Source: Methanomicrobiales archaeon
GTDB lineage: Archaea > Halobacteriota > Methanomicrobia > Methanomicrobiales > Methanospirillaceae
DNA length: 49,577 nt
Assembly (NCBI GenBank): GCA_025350045.1
Contig: JANXYM010000111.1
Coordinates: forward strand, 1-49,577
Reading direction: 5' to 3'
Every line of letters starts with the position of its first letter. Within the stretch, counting starts at the first letter, position 1. This document shows positions 42,350 through 49,577 of the stretch, piece by piece. The notes below the pieces were generated by a model that did not search any database, was not told the DNA's origin, and saw nothing but the letters and a program-made list of their open reading frames with translations. Both the position numbers and the translations under genes were made by a program.

Positions 42350-42765
42350 TTCAACCGCTTGACAAGCTTGATGGCCGACTCAACGGCCCGCTTGGCATAG
42401 TCGATCCGCTCGTTCGCTTCGAGGCGGGTCATACCGGGCCCGGAGATGCCAAGGGTTACGGGCTTTCCAAACTCTAACGAGAGGTCGATGATCTTCCGGG
42501 CTGCGTGCTGGACGACAATCTCATCGTGCTGCGTATTACCCTCGATCACGCACCCGATCGTGATGACTGCATCGACTTTTCCACCCTGGAGCATCTTCTT
42601 GATCGCAAGGGGCATGTCGTACGCGCCCGGCACGTAGATGCATTCCGTCACTTCAGCGCCGAGGAATGCGGCATGTTCCCTGCCTTCGATCTCCATCATG
42701 TACGTGATGTCCCGGTTGAATTCCGCGACAACAAATCCCAGTTTTATTGGTTGTGAATCACACAT
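42346..42765 (-). CDS. ribH: 6,7-dimethyl-8-ribityllumazine synthase
   Basis: This 139-residue protein has V-A-E-F-N-R-D near residue 13 (substrate strand), V-P-G-A-Y-D-M-P near 47, and [11 protein letters not shown] with the catalytic histidine. It condenses the pyrimidine with 3,4-dihydroxy-2-butanone 4-phosphate, the penultimate step of riboflavin synthesis, and forms a hollow multimer in relatives. Riboflavin feeds FMN, FAD and probably F420, all heavily used by the flavoproteins in this window. It lies 75 bp after ribC and overlaps the aminotransferase by 4 bp. Confidence 0.95.
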   Translation of the reverse strand: MCDSQPIKLGFVVAEFNRDITYMMEIEGREHAAFLGAEVTECIYVPGAYDMPLAIKKMLQGGKVDAVITIGCVIEGNTQHDEIVVQHAARKIIDLSLEFGKPVTLGISGPGMTRLEANERIDYAKRAVESAIKLVKRLK

Positions 42766-42800
42766 AGCTGATCATCTCTTTTTTTATTGAACTTCATAAA

Positions 42801-42830
42801 CCCGTACGCTTCTGTTCCCGTACGGTTCTG
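42801..42830. repeat. tandem 14-bp repeat in the ribC-ribH gap
   Basis: CCCGTACGCTTCTG (42801-42814) is followed two bases later by CCCGTACGGTTCTG (42817-42830), 13 of 14 identical with a 16-bp period. It fills the centre of the 75-bp gap between ribC and ribH and is 36-65 bp upstream of ribH. It could be an operator or a recent slippage product. Confidence 0.5.
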
Positions 42831-42840
42831 ATTTTTTAAG

Positions 42841-44429
<1,589 letters not shown>

Positions 44430-44475
44430 GTGGATCTGCTCATAGTATATCTATAAAGGCACAATATATGTTTGG
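44430..44475. promoter_or_regulatory. 46-bp divergent promoter with one shared TATA element
   Basis: The near-symmetric TATATCTATAAA at about 44446-44457 lies midway between the two start codons (44429 leftward, 44476 rightward), about 24 nt from each. Read either way it is a good archaeal TATA box giving an almost leaderless mRNA. There is no room for separate promoters unless the weaker AATATAT at 44463-44469 is also used. Confidence 0.5.
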
Positions 44476-44877
44476 ATGGCAAGTATGGCTGACGTAGCTA
44501 TCATCTCGGGATCTGCATCGGACGCGGCAATTACCGACAAGGTAAGAAAAGTCCTAGACGAGAACAAGGTGTCGTATGACGCCCAGATCATCTCCGCTCA
44601 CCGCGATCCTGACAAGCTGGATGCATATATCAAGTCCAGCAATGCGAAAATTTTCATCGCGATTGCCGGCCTTTCTGCAGCGCTCCCCGGAGTAATTGCA
44701 TCCAAGTCCGACAAGCCGGTCATCGGTGTCCCGGTGAGCGGGACGTTAAACGGCATGGATGCCCTGCTCTCAATTGCCCAGATGCCAAAAGGGGTCCCGG
44801 TTGCCTGCGTTGGCGTGGACAACGGGGATAATGCGGCATGGCTGGCGGTCAGGATACTGAAGTTAACAAGAATGTGA
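44476..44877 (+). CDS. purE: N5-carboxyaminoimidazole ribonucleotide mutase (archaeal short PurE)
   Basis: This 133-residue protein has S-G-S-A-S-D near residue 11 (phosphate site), S-A-H-R-D-P with the catalytic histidine, and [16 protein letters not shown]. It is shorter than bacterial PurE because the final helix is reduced, as in other archaea. It interconverts N5-CAIR or AIR plus CO2 with CAIR in purine synthesis. One oddity: the usual A-x-x-A-H-L-P-G loop reads G-L-S-A-A-L-P-G, so the conserved histidine is alanine. ATG 44485 is an alternative start. T6 follows at 44890. Confidence 0.9.
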   Translation: MASMADVAIISGSASDAAITDKVRKVLDENKVSYDAQIISAHRDPDKLDAYIKSSNAKIFIAIAGLSAALPGVIASKSDKPVIGVPVSGTLNGMDALLSIAQMPKGVPVACVGVDNGDNAAWLAVRILKLTRM

Positions 44878-44889
44878 TTCTCACAATCC

Positions 44890-44895
44890 TTTTTT
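44890..44895 (+). terminator. T6 run behind purE
   Basis: Six T are located 13 nt after the purE stop codon, in the 47-bp gap between convergent genes. It is weak but well placed. Confidence 0.35.
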
Positions 44896-44924
44896 CTCCA
44901 ACGATCAGAAGAACAATATTTGCT

Positions 44925-45643
44925 TTATTGACGGTACTCTTTTCCGGATTTCCTTTTGTGCGGACAGATATACAGGCACAGGCCGCAGACGGCAACACCC
45001 TTGGATCTCTCGACTTCCTTAAAATACCGGTCACAGGCTGCAGCATCGTACCATGCCTCCCGGGGTTCATCGTGGTGGAACGGTCTGCCGGTAAAGGCGT
45101 GCTGCGGGCAGATATCCACGCATGCAGTACATTCACCACACCGCTGCTCCATGGGAGAACCGGTAGGGTTAAGCAGCGCATTGGTAAGGACAGTGACCCA
45201 CCGGACCCGGGGGCCGTGTTCAGGAGTGACCAGCAGGCAGCTCTTCCCAATCCAGCCCAGCCCTGCAAGGTGCGCTGCGAGTTTATGGGAGAAGATGCCA
45301 CAGATGTGCTCATCGTCCGCTTTGAGGCCGGGATCGGGAACGCATCGAACCCGGCCCGCTGGAGCGTGTTTGCTACCCGGAGTGCCATCTGGTCAAGGGC
45401 AAGGTTGACGACATCGTAACTGTTGTGTTTGTAGAGAATTGCTGCCGCTTTGTCGTCATCCGGAAGGAGGTCCACGAGGCTGTCCTGCAATCTCATGCCG
45501 ATGGTGACCGCTCTCGGGTACCGGGCAACCCGTTCCCCTCCCTGCGCCAGAATGGCGTTATGGGCAGATGAGAGATCGGCGACACCGAAATAGTCTGCAT
45601 CAAGGGAAAGTGCAAGTTCTCTGATGTTTGCATCCAGATCCAT
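44925..45643 (-). pseudogene. frameshifted 4Fe-4S protein of the QueG-like family
   Basis: The first 109 or so codons read M-D-L-D-A-N-I-R-E-L-A-L-S-L-D-A-D-Y-F-G-V-A-D-L and onward in one frame to F-P-I-P-A-S-K. The rest is in another frame: [20 protein letters not shown], then [12 protein letters not shown]. After this come [12 protein letters not shown] and C-G-L-C-L-Y-I-C-P, a typical pair of 4Fe-4S sites. One missing base at about 45313-45322 explains the break. The whole would be about 240 residues, like epoxyqueuosine-reductase-related double-cluster proteins. Either a recent pseudogene or a sequencing error. Confidence 0.75.
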
Positions 45644-45754
45644 GGGTATCAGGTATGTTCGGAAGGATGTGCCGATATTTCAGAATAGTGGTCGGTATGA
45701 GAAGATGGGGGATGTCCCCTCTGAAGATCTCCCCCAACCTCTTTTGCGATGCCA

Positions 45755-46501
45755 TCACCCGTTCTGCATCACAAAGAACGTGTACCCGTAATACCGTTTG
45801 TACTGCCGGTACATCTCCGCTTCGTGATCCAATGCGTCAAGGATAGCGGCAGAGGAGGGATCTGATCCATGGGTTGTTCTCAAATCTGCAATCCGGGCCA
45901 ACATCGGGACATAGTAGTTATCCCACCACCCGGCTTCCGGCAGCCGGTACGTTCTGATGAGACTGAGTCCGGCGTTCTTCACCAGCTCCCTGAGCTGATC
46001 CTCCGTTTTGGGAATTTCCCCCTCCGTCTCCCACCACCGGACCAGTTCCTCAGGAGGATTGGGTTCAAACCATGCCGCATCGGAGACGACCATATACCCG
46101 CCCTTCTTCAACAGGGGTTTCCATGCAGCCAGTCCCTTCTCAAAACCCATGATGAAAATGGCTCCTTCAGACCAGATGAGGTCGAACTGTCCCGGATCAA
46201 AGGGGAGGGAATCCATGGAAGCGCATACGGTTTTGATTCGTCCCACAGTACCGTCCTCCTTTGCTTTTTTGCTGACCGCATCGAGGAACGGCTGGTGATT
46301 GTCCACTGCCGTGATGGTACCGGTGGTGAGCAGGGCAAGGTCCCGGGTCTGAGTTCCTGAACCACATCCAATATCGAGGACCATCGCGTCCTGAGGGAGA
46401 CGGGGAATATATGAAAATGCTTTCCTTGTTGCACCCGTGCACCCGGGACCCTGCCGTGGCAGGGACTCGAATACCTGGTAAAAAAACTGATCGAGTGTCA
46501 T
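45755..46501 (-). CDS. class I SAM-dependent methyltransferase
   Basis: This 248-residue protein is read from the ATG at 46501 (the upstream TTG at 46510 is less likely). Motif I is V-L-D-I-G-C-G-S-G-T-Q near residue 43, strand 2 ends I-T-A-V-D-N-H, and the motif IV-like F-D-L-I-W-S-E-G-A follows. C-terminal Tyr/Trp-rich segments (G-W-W-D-N-Y-Y, Y-K-R-Y-Y-G-Y) are characteristic of small-molecule methyltransferases of the UbiE/Methyltransf_25 kind. The acceptor is unknown. It starts 27 bp from the divergent DUF3795 gene. Confidence 0.85.
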   Translation of the reverse strand: MTLDQFFYQVFESLPRQGPGCTGATRKAFSYIPRLPQDAMVLDIGCGSGTQTRDLALLTTGTITAVDNHQPFLDAVSKKAKEDGTVGRIKTVCASMDSLPFDPGQFDLIWSEGAIFIMGFEKGLAAWKPLLKKGGYMVVSDAAWFEPNPPEELVRWWETEGEIPKTEDQLRELVKNAGLSLIRTYRLPEAGWWDNYYVPMLARIADLRTTHGSDPSSAAILDALDHEAEMYRQYKRYYGYTFFVMQNG

Positions 46502-46528
46502 TATGCTCAAAAGGTTGGAGAAGGGGGA

Positions 46529-46939
46529 TTGAGTGCTTTGTGGTTGAATGACCCCTATGTCCTCCTTAACGTATCGCTCATCACTTTCACATCCCTTATA
46601 CCCGCTCTTTATCCTGCCAGCGGATTATTTCCGTATATAGCAACAAAAAAGATCGAAACCGTCTGCGGGTATTCCTGTAGCGGGTGCGATCACCACAAAA
46701 AAGAGTGTCCCGGGTGCGAAGCGACAAAGGGGAAACCATTCTGGACGGCGTATATCGGCATTGATCGCTGTGCGATCTATGACTGTTGTACCAACGATAA
46801 GAAGTTCCCGCACTGCGGGAAATGCCCGGAGTTAGTGTGCCAACGGTTCAACCGCATTAAGGAGGATCCGAATCTGAACGAAACTGATGCTGTGGCATGC
46901 CTTGCTGCTATGGAAAAGGAGCTCCGGGAAAGGAAGTAA
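46529..46939 (+). CDS. DUF3795 cysteine-rich protein
   Basis: The recognisable part begins at about codon 40: V-C-G-Y-S-C-S-G-C, C-P-G-C, then D-R-C-A-I-Y-D-C-C and C-G-K-C-P-E-L-V-C, the regular cysteine pattern of DUF3795 proteins, which probably bind a metal or iron-sulfur cluster. Function is unknown. No ATG lies in frame before this core. The TTG at 46529, with GGAG 8 nt before it, gives 136 codons, but the first 38 are hydrophobic and unlike the family. The true start is therefore uncertain or has been lost. Confidence 0.7.
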   Translation: MSALWLNDPYVLLNVSLITFTSLIPALYPASGLFPYIATKKIETVCGYSCSGCDHHKKECPGCEATKGKPFWTAYIGIDRCAIYDCCTNDKKFPHCGKCPELVCQRFNRIKEDPNLNETDAVACLAAMEKELRERK

Positions 46940-47006
46940 ACCAGTGATATCCTCTCCCTGCATGGCTTTTTCTGTGGTGGAATAATTACCATACGATGGA
47001 GATACC

Positions 47007-47316
47007 ATGACCCAATGTAAGATTACCGTAATCAAGAAGACAATCAACCCGGAACTGGCGAAACAATACTGTGTCGACAAGGTCTCACCCTGCCCATGTT
47101 TTAAGGGGGCAGGAGTTTTTCTGCGAGCTCGGAAAGCCCGGGAATTTCTGTGACTGGGCATGGCGGGACATCCACCCGATGGTTGCCTCCCTGCTTACCG
47201 GAGGAAATTTCTCGCACGGGCTTTTTGAAGGGTGGATGAAGGATGACAGGACCATGATCGGGTGCTGTTCAGATGGTATCAGGCCCGTGATCTTCCGGAT
47301 AGAACGGATCGATTGA
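47007..47316 (+). pseudogene. frameshifted TIGR04076-like cysteine protein
   Basis: From the ATG at 47007, preceded by GGAG at good distance, the frame reads M-T-Q-C-K-I-T-V-I-K and continues to C-P-C-F-K. After the GGGGG run at 47105-47109 the similarity continues in the +1 frame: G-Q-E-F-F-C-E-L-G-K, then F-C-D-W-A-W-R-D-I-H-P, ending S-D-G-I-R-P-V-I-F-R-I-E-R-I. Together these match TIGR04076 proteins over their whole length (about 100 residues). As given, translation stops early. The homopolymer suggests an indel by slippage or a sequencing error. Confidence 0.7.
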
Positions 47317-47391
47317 GTGAGTCAGGCACCCGCGAAAAGGTTGCCGGCAGTACGGACAGCATTATCACTCTGCCTGCCGAACGTGTGTACG

Positions 47392-47829
47392 ATGCCTGTC
47401 CTGCACGACCCGGTTATTACCCTTGAAGATGTCAGGATCCGGGCCTTCTCGCTCTCCTCCCTTGTCCTTGAGGTGATGATCCGTGTGGAGAATCCAAATC
47501 CCCTTGGCATCACCCTGCGGCAACTGCCGTTTACGGTCCTGTACAATCAGGGAGACAAACAGACTGAGATTGCATCCGGGGATCCCGGCAGGACAAAGAT
47601 TCCCGCCCGGGGCAGTACCGTGCTCCGCATCCCCATCACCTCCCGGAACGCAGCGCTCATCGGGGCACTTGCGAGTTTTCTCGCCCGGGGTGGCCTGCAG
47701 GTGACCATCCGGGGAACGGCAACCATCGATGCCCTCCTGTTCGGCTGGTCAATCCCGTTTTCAAAAACCCTGCCGGTCACGATGGCACAGGTTGCAGGAG
47801 CGGTATCCCCTAAGGAGACCGGAGAGTAA
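47392..47829 (+). CDS. LEA14/WHy-domain protein
   Basis: This 145-residue protein is read from the ATG at 47392; an upstream GTG at 47317, which directly abuts the stop of the previous frame, would add 25 residues without similarity. The single WHy domain shows the amphipathic strands L-E-D-V-R-I-R-A-F-S-L, V-M-I-R-V-E-N-P-N-P-L-G-I-T-L (the N-P-N-P turn is diagnostic), and T-V-L-R-I-P-I-T. LEA14-like proteins occur in many archaea and are thought to act in desiccation or membrane stress. No signal peptide is seen. Confidence 0.82.
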   Translation: MPVLHDPVITLEDVRIRAFSLSSLVLEVMIRVENPNPLGITLRQLPFTVLYNQGDKQTEIASGDPGRTKIPARGSTVLRIPITSRNAALIGALASFLARGGLQVTIRGTATIDALLFGWSIPFSKTLPVTMAQVAGAVSPKETGE

Positions 47830-47945
47830 ACGCACACCACCCGGTTGAGATGCAAAGAGAGCCGGGAAGAGCAGAAGATTATCGCTATACTACAACTATC
47901 TAAAAAAACACCTCACTGCGAGCAACAAATGGATAAAATCATATT

Positions 47946-48593
47946 ATGCTGCGATCATTTTTTATCATGGATCTTCGTTCTGCAGCCAGGTGCATTCTCG
48001 TCCTTTTCCTTGTCGTTATTGTATATTTCCCCTCGGTGAGTGCAGATACCATTCCCGGCAATGGCGCACCGGAGTCCGCAATCTCTCCAGAAAAGATTGC
48101 TCAAATCAACATTCTCCAGGATACCAACAAGGCCGGATGGAATGATCAGCAGTGGCTGAATTACGCGAACCAGATGAAAAGCAAAGGGTCCGTCAACGAG
48201 GCAAAAGAGGCCTACTACAAAGGATATGATATTATGACCAAATCGGGATCGCGTACCATGGATAAAGAGAGCGACTTTGTCTCAAATATTGCAGCGATCG
48301 AGACCCAACAGGGAAATATCCAGACTGCACGGGAGATCTATGATAAAACCTGCAATGATAATGACTGTGGGAGAAACTGGAAGCTGATGCAGATTAAGGC
48401 CGGATGGCTCCTACAGAGGGGCGAATTCGCCAGGTCAGCTACGCTGAGTCAAAGAGCACAAAGTATCAGGACAGCGGACGAGGAGGCGAGCCACAACGGA
48501 ATTTTCGACATGCCTCTCAATCCTAGTATCATAATCCTGGGAATTCTCGGTGCTGTGCTCATATTTTGCCGGGGCACCGTCAGGAAAGAATAA
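47946..48593 (+). CDS. secreted helical-repeat protein with C-terminal anchor
   Basis: This protein of 215 residues (208 if the ATG at 47967 is used) has a signal peptide (core about 14-30, ending S-V-S-A), then an all-helical region about 50-170 with TPR-like spacing (W-L-N-Y-A-N-Q-M-K-S-K-G, then N-E-A-K-E-A-Y-Y-K-G-Y). One C-x4-C pair (C-N-D-N-D-C) and a final membrane helix (about 190-208) with a short basic end follow. The helical part would lie outside the cell. The family is not recognised; a protein-binding surface role is plausible. Confidence 0.7.
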   Translation: MLRSFFIMDLRSAARCILVLFLVVIVYFPSVSADTIPGNGAPESAISPEKIAQINILQDTNKAGWNDQQWLNYANQMKSKGSVNEAKEAYYKGYDIMTKSGSRTMDKESDFVSNIAAIETQQGNIQTAREIYDKTCNDNDCGRNWKLMQIKAGWLLQRGEFARSATLSQRAQSIRTADEEASHNGIFDMPLNPSIIILGILGAVLIFCRGTVRKE

Positions 48594-48640
48594 CTCTTCT
48601 TTCATTAAAAAATCATAAAAAATTTACGTTTTTTCTTACG

Positions 48641-49018
48641 TTATATGATACGGGGTGGCGGGAAGATCTGGAGGTAGAACAGGTCTACTGTTATCGCTGC
48701 AACGGCGATCACAATAACAAGTGCCCCCAGCCAGCTCTTCTTCTTCAGGGCAACCGCCCCGATAATGATGGCTATGATGCCGAGAACATACGGGTACACG
48801 AAAAATGCTGCAATTGCGGGGATGAGACCGATGATCGCCAGGACATGTTTCATTATCGCGGAGGGCTTTTTGGGTTCCTGGACCGGGGCGGCTGGAGGGG
48901 AAATTACCGGGGGTTGTGCAGGTGCTGATACCGGCTGAGTTTTTTTCAGGGGTTTTCCGCAGTTTTTGCAGAACTGATTTGTATTGGGGTTTTCTGTGCC
49001 GCACTCACCACAAAACAT
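48641..49018 (-). CDS. zinc-ribbon membrane protein
   Basis: This 125-residue protein starts at the ATG of M-F-C-G-E-C-G. The double-knuckle zinc ribbon C3-x2-C6-G...C17-x2-C20-G is followed by a Pro-rich linker (P-A-Q-P-P-V-I-S-P-P-A-A-P) and two or three membrane helices from about residue 56. This zinc-ribbon, proline linker and small membrane domain layout is common in archaea and bacteria, and the role is unknown. The frame stays open far upstream through the G-rich segment, but that extension is Pro/Arg-rich and low in complexity, so it is not part of the gene. Confidence 0.78.
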   Translation of the reverse strand: MFCGECGTENPNTNQFCKNCGKPLKKTQPVSAPAQPPVISPPAAPVQEPKKPSAIMKHVLAIIGLIPAIAAFFVYPYVLGIIAIIIGAVALKKKSWLGALVIVIAVAAITVDLFYLQIFPPPRII

Positions 49019-49577
49019 GAACGTACTCCAGACGAAAATGTTGATGTGAGCCAATAAGAATATTGTGTTTTTTTGATTTGATGACGGTTCGATGCACCCT
49101 TTCTGTGACGATGACGCAGGTTGCGGATGCGGTTGCCGGGAAGGACCCGGTGAAATAAGCAGACCGTTCCCGGTCTTCCGGGTCACATGGGGGGGTAGGA
49201 GCCTGTCCTGCGCAAGAGAGGGGGTACCCTGTCTTTTCCCGTAGGGGGGGTAGGGTAGGGGGTCCCCCTCTCTTATTTTGGAGAGGGGGTAGGCATGGGG
49301 GGGTCTTACTGAGGGAGGGGGTACCACCTCCATGACCTGATAGGGGTACCCACCCCCGTCCCCGGATTTTTCTTTTCCATGAATATATTGCATCACCGAC
49401 GGAGACTCCATGAGAAGCGCAGCACAGGTACGTGCAGCCAAGGGGGGGGTGGGTACCCCTCTTGTGCTAAGACAGGGGGGGAGGGGTCCCCTGCTCGTAT
49501 TTTGGAAAGGGGGTGGGGTACCCCCCCTCAAAGTTTGGACAGGCTCCTACCCCCCCTCCCGGGACGGGCCGGATATC
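49019..49577. other. G-rich intergenic segment without recognisable genes
   Basis: Over 550 bp are dominated by G and C runs of 5-8 and repeated GGGGGTACC or GGGTAGGG motifs. A near-duplicate, TATTTTGGAGAGGGGGTAGG near 49275 and TATTTTGGAAAGGGGGTGGG near 49498, lies inside. No coding frame has believable composition. It contains the inverted repeat listed separately. Confidence 0.5.
49189..49556. repeat. 368-bp segment bounded by a 20-bp perfect inverted repeat
   Basis: Seven G followed by TAGGAGCCTGTCC (49189-49208) is the exact reverse complement of GGACAGGCTCCTA followed by seven C (49537-49556). The inner sequence is G-rich and non-coding. It may be a small non-autonomous mobile element or the remnant of an insertion. 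No transposase is present. Confidence 0.55.

Noticed and set aside
45313-45322. Programmed frameshift in the QueG-like gene
   Set aside because: No slippery heptamer or stimulatory structure is evident; a simple one-base loss or sequencing error is sufficient.
45707-45735. Terminator hairpin GGGGGAT / ATCTCCCCC between the methyltransferase and QueG-like genes
   Set aside because: The stem has a bulge and competes with an alternative pairing, and no U-run follows on either strand, so it was not called.
49019-49531. Upstream extension of the zinc-ribbon membrane protein to 296 codons
   Set aside because: The extension is Pro/Arg/Gly-rich translation of a low-complexity G-rich repeat region; the zinc ribbon begins exactly at an ATG.

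Overview
This window looks like chromosomal DNA of a methanogenic or closely related euryarchaeon. Methanomicrobiales (a Methanoregula-like genome) is my best guess from gene content alone. The evidence is the archaeal-type riboflavin synthase and short archaeal PurE, the ArgJ route to arginine, TrpB2, several iron-sulfur flavoproteins of the methanogen type, archaeal TATA boxes about 26 nt upstream of start codons that often imply leaderless mRNAs, and S-layer/CARDB-type surface proteins. No rRNA, tRNA, CRISPR array or transposase was recognised.

Layout. 0-8.1 kb: the end of a possible glycosyltransferase, then genes of oxygen and thiol defence (glutaredoxin-thioredoxin reductase fusion, rubrerythrin, zinc-ribbon protein, desulforedoxin, a CMD-fold protein without its catalytic residues, peroxiredoxin, three flavodoxin-fold proteins), with a LamG surface protein and RadC between them. 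8.1-11 kb: site-2 protease, chorismate mutase and two membrane-anchored thioredoxin-like proteins that share a putative operator half-site. 11-14.6 kb: arginine operon argC-CBS-argJ-argB. 14.6-22.3 kb: ADP-ribosylglycohydrolase, acetyl-CoA synthetase with an OFA-type carboxylate transporter, trpB2 with an ATP-NAD kinase-like gene, and a glycine-zipper coiled-coil protein. 22.4-26.2 kb: a Yip1 protein, secreted CARDB-like protein and MacB-type ABC transporter in one operon.

27.1-41.2 kb looks like an accessory region. It is bounded and divided by decayed 3' ends of an aspartate aminotransferase gene whose intact copy lies at 41216-42349. It holds a hybrid truncated Yip1 remnant, a group II amino-acid decarboxylase, three secreted lipoproteins (a beta-lactamase/M23 fusion, an alpha/beta hydrolase, a DUF1254 protein), a DUF1801 protein, a 14-TM exporter, a cupin, and a CDGSH plus SnoaL gene pair bracketed by two copies of a 264-bp repeat with imperfect terminal inverted repeats. 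An AT-rich islet (M48 peptidase and a small membrane protein) closes it. Composition changes sharply, from very GC-rich (28-33 kb) to AT-rich (40-41.2 kb).

41.2-44.9 kb returns to housekeeping genes: aminotransferase, ribH, ribC, class V aminotransferase and, divergently, purE from a compact shared promoter. 44.9-49.6 kb holds two genes broken by single indels (a QueG-like Fe-S protein and a TIGR04076-like protein), a methyltransferase, DUF3795 and LEA14-like proteins, a secreted helical protein, a zinc-ribbon membrane protein, and a G-rich terminal segment with a 20-bp inverted repeat. Functions are inferred from recognisable motifs; no database search was run.
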